Source: Xanthobacteraceae bacterium | Lineage (GTDB): Bacteria > Pseudomonadota > Alphaproteobacteria > Rhizobiales > Xanthobacteraceae | NCBI GenBank assembly: GCA_030044035.1 | Contig: JASHWN010000206.1 | Coordinates: forward strand, 1-5,669 | Direction of reading: 5' to 3' | DNA: 5,669 nt | Part shown: positions 5,282 through 5,669 of the stretch, one piece after another | Layout of the letters: the number at the start of each line of letters is the position of its first letter | How positions within the stretch are numbered: the stretch's first letter is position 1 | Notes under the pieces: model-generated | Told to the model about the DNA's origin: nothing | Database searches by the model: none | What the model saw: only the letters and a program-made list of their open reading frames with translations | Program-made: the position numbers and the translations under genes

Positions 5282-5669
5282 ATGCGGCGCAGCAGTCTCG
5301 TCGGCGCCCTGCAGGACACCTCGTTCTACGGTGCGGTGGCGTTGTTCTTCGTTCTCTCGGCGTTTCCGTTCTATTGGATGGTGATCACGTCGTTCAAGAC
5401 CAACGGCGACCTTTACAACGTCAGCAACACTCCGTTCTGGTTCAACGATCCGCCGACGCTCGAGCATTTCCGCTACCTGTTCGATAAAACCCTGTTCACG
5501 ACCTGGCTGTTGAACTCCTTCATCATCGGCGTCTGCGTCACCGCCATCACGCTGGTCACCGCGCTGCCGGCCGCCTACAGCCTCGCCCGCATGACCGGCC
5601 GCAATGGCGAGGCGCTCGGCATCGGCATCTTTCTCACCTACCTGGTGCCGCCGACGCTGCTGTTCCTGC
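5282..5669 (+). CDS. ABC transporter permease, MalG/UgpE type (CUT1), second subunit, N-terminal part (cut by right edge)
   Basis: The frame is open from ATG 5282 to the window end and encodes 129 residues of a family usually about 270-300 long. Features are a first membrane span at about residues 14-36 (FYGAVALFFVLSAFPFYWMV), the short motif SFKTNGDLY (37-45), a periplasmic stretch with PPTLEHFRYLF (57-67), then LNSFIIGVCVTAITLVTALPAAYSLAR (76-102), the hallmark second span of MalG-type permeases, and the beginning of span 3 ending in LVPPTLLFL. The EAA loop lies beyond the edge. GGGAG (5270-5274) sits 7 nt upstream of the start, inside the end of the first permease gene, and the two genes are separated by a single base, so translation is almost certainly coupled. 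It would pair with the first permease to form the heterodimeric channel. Confidence 0.92.
   Translation, partial: MRRSSLVGALQDTSFYGAVALFFVLSAFPFYWMVITSFKTNGDLYNVSNTPFWFNDPPTLEHFRYLFDKTLFTTWLLNSFIIGVCVTAITLVTALPAAYSLARMTGRNGEALGIGIFLTYLVPPTLLFL

Noticed and set aside
4369..5319. 316-residue open frame on the minus strand opposite the permease
   Set aside because: It is a shadow of the permease gene: rich in Arg, Asp, Glu and His, with no recognisable fold, as expected when a membrane-protein gene of high GC is read backwards.

Overview
The window is GC-rich, with dense coding on one strand, long antisense shadow frames and G/C-ending codons. This fits an alphaproteobacterium of the order Hyphomicrobiales (Bradyrhizobium, Rhodopseudomonas or a Xanthobacteraceae relative). 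That placement is an inference from composition, from the style of the proteins and from an intergenic palindromic repeat of a kind I associate with those genomes. Nothing in the window fixes the genus.

Layout, all on the + strand. Positions 1-293 hold the C-terminal end of a D-isomer-specific 2-hydroxyacid dehydrogenase, cut by the left edge. Positions 294-417 are a short gap filled almost entirely by a 98-bp imperfect palindrome whose two arms each fold into a hairpin. Positions 418-1428 encode an amidohydrolase-2 (ACMSD-like) metal-dependent hydrolase or decarboxylase with an unusual first metal motif (Tyr-x-His). Positions 1429-1821 are a 393-nt non-coding stretch with a good sigma70-type promoter candidate and a leader hairpin. 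Positions 1822-3165 encode a Tat-exported extracellular solute-binding protein. Positions 3166-3309 carry two hairpins and a tandem 9-bp repeat. Positions 3310-4335 encode a MalK/UgpC-type ATPase, 4351-5280 a MalF/UgpA-type permease, and 5282-5669 the start of a MalG/UgpE-type permease cut by the right edge.

From 1822 onward the genes form a complete CUT1-type (carbohydrate uptake transporter 1) ABC importer cassette. The binding protein captures a solute in the periplasm, the two permeases form the channel, and a dimer of the ATPase powers import. The gaps shrink along the cassette (144, 15 and 1 nt), consistent with one operon. The hairpin-rich 144-nt gap after the binding-protein gene is where differential mRNA stability or partial termination would be expected. 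The substrate cannot be read from the sequence. The upstream dehydrogenase and amidohydrolase suggest a catabolic locus for an organic acid or ring-cleavage product, but they may belong to a separate transcription unit.

I see no phage, IS, CRISPR, tRNA or rRNA sequence. The most unusual items are the covarying double-hairpin palindrome, the Tyr-for-His change in the amidohydrolase and the shortened regulatory domain of the ATPase. I found no convincing wholly new system.
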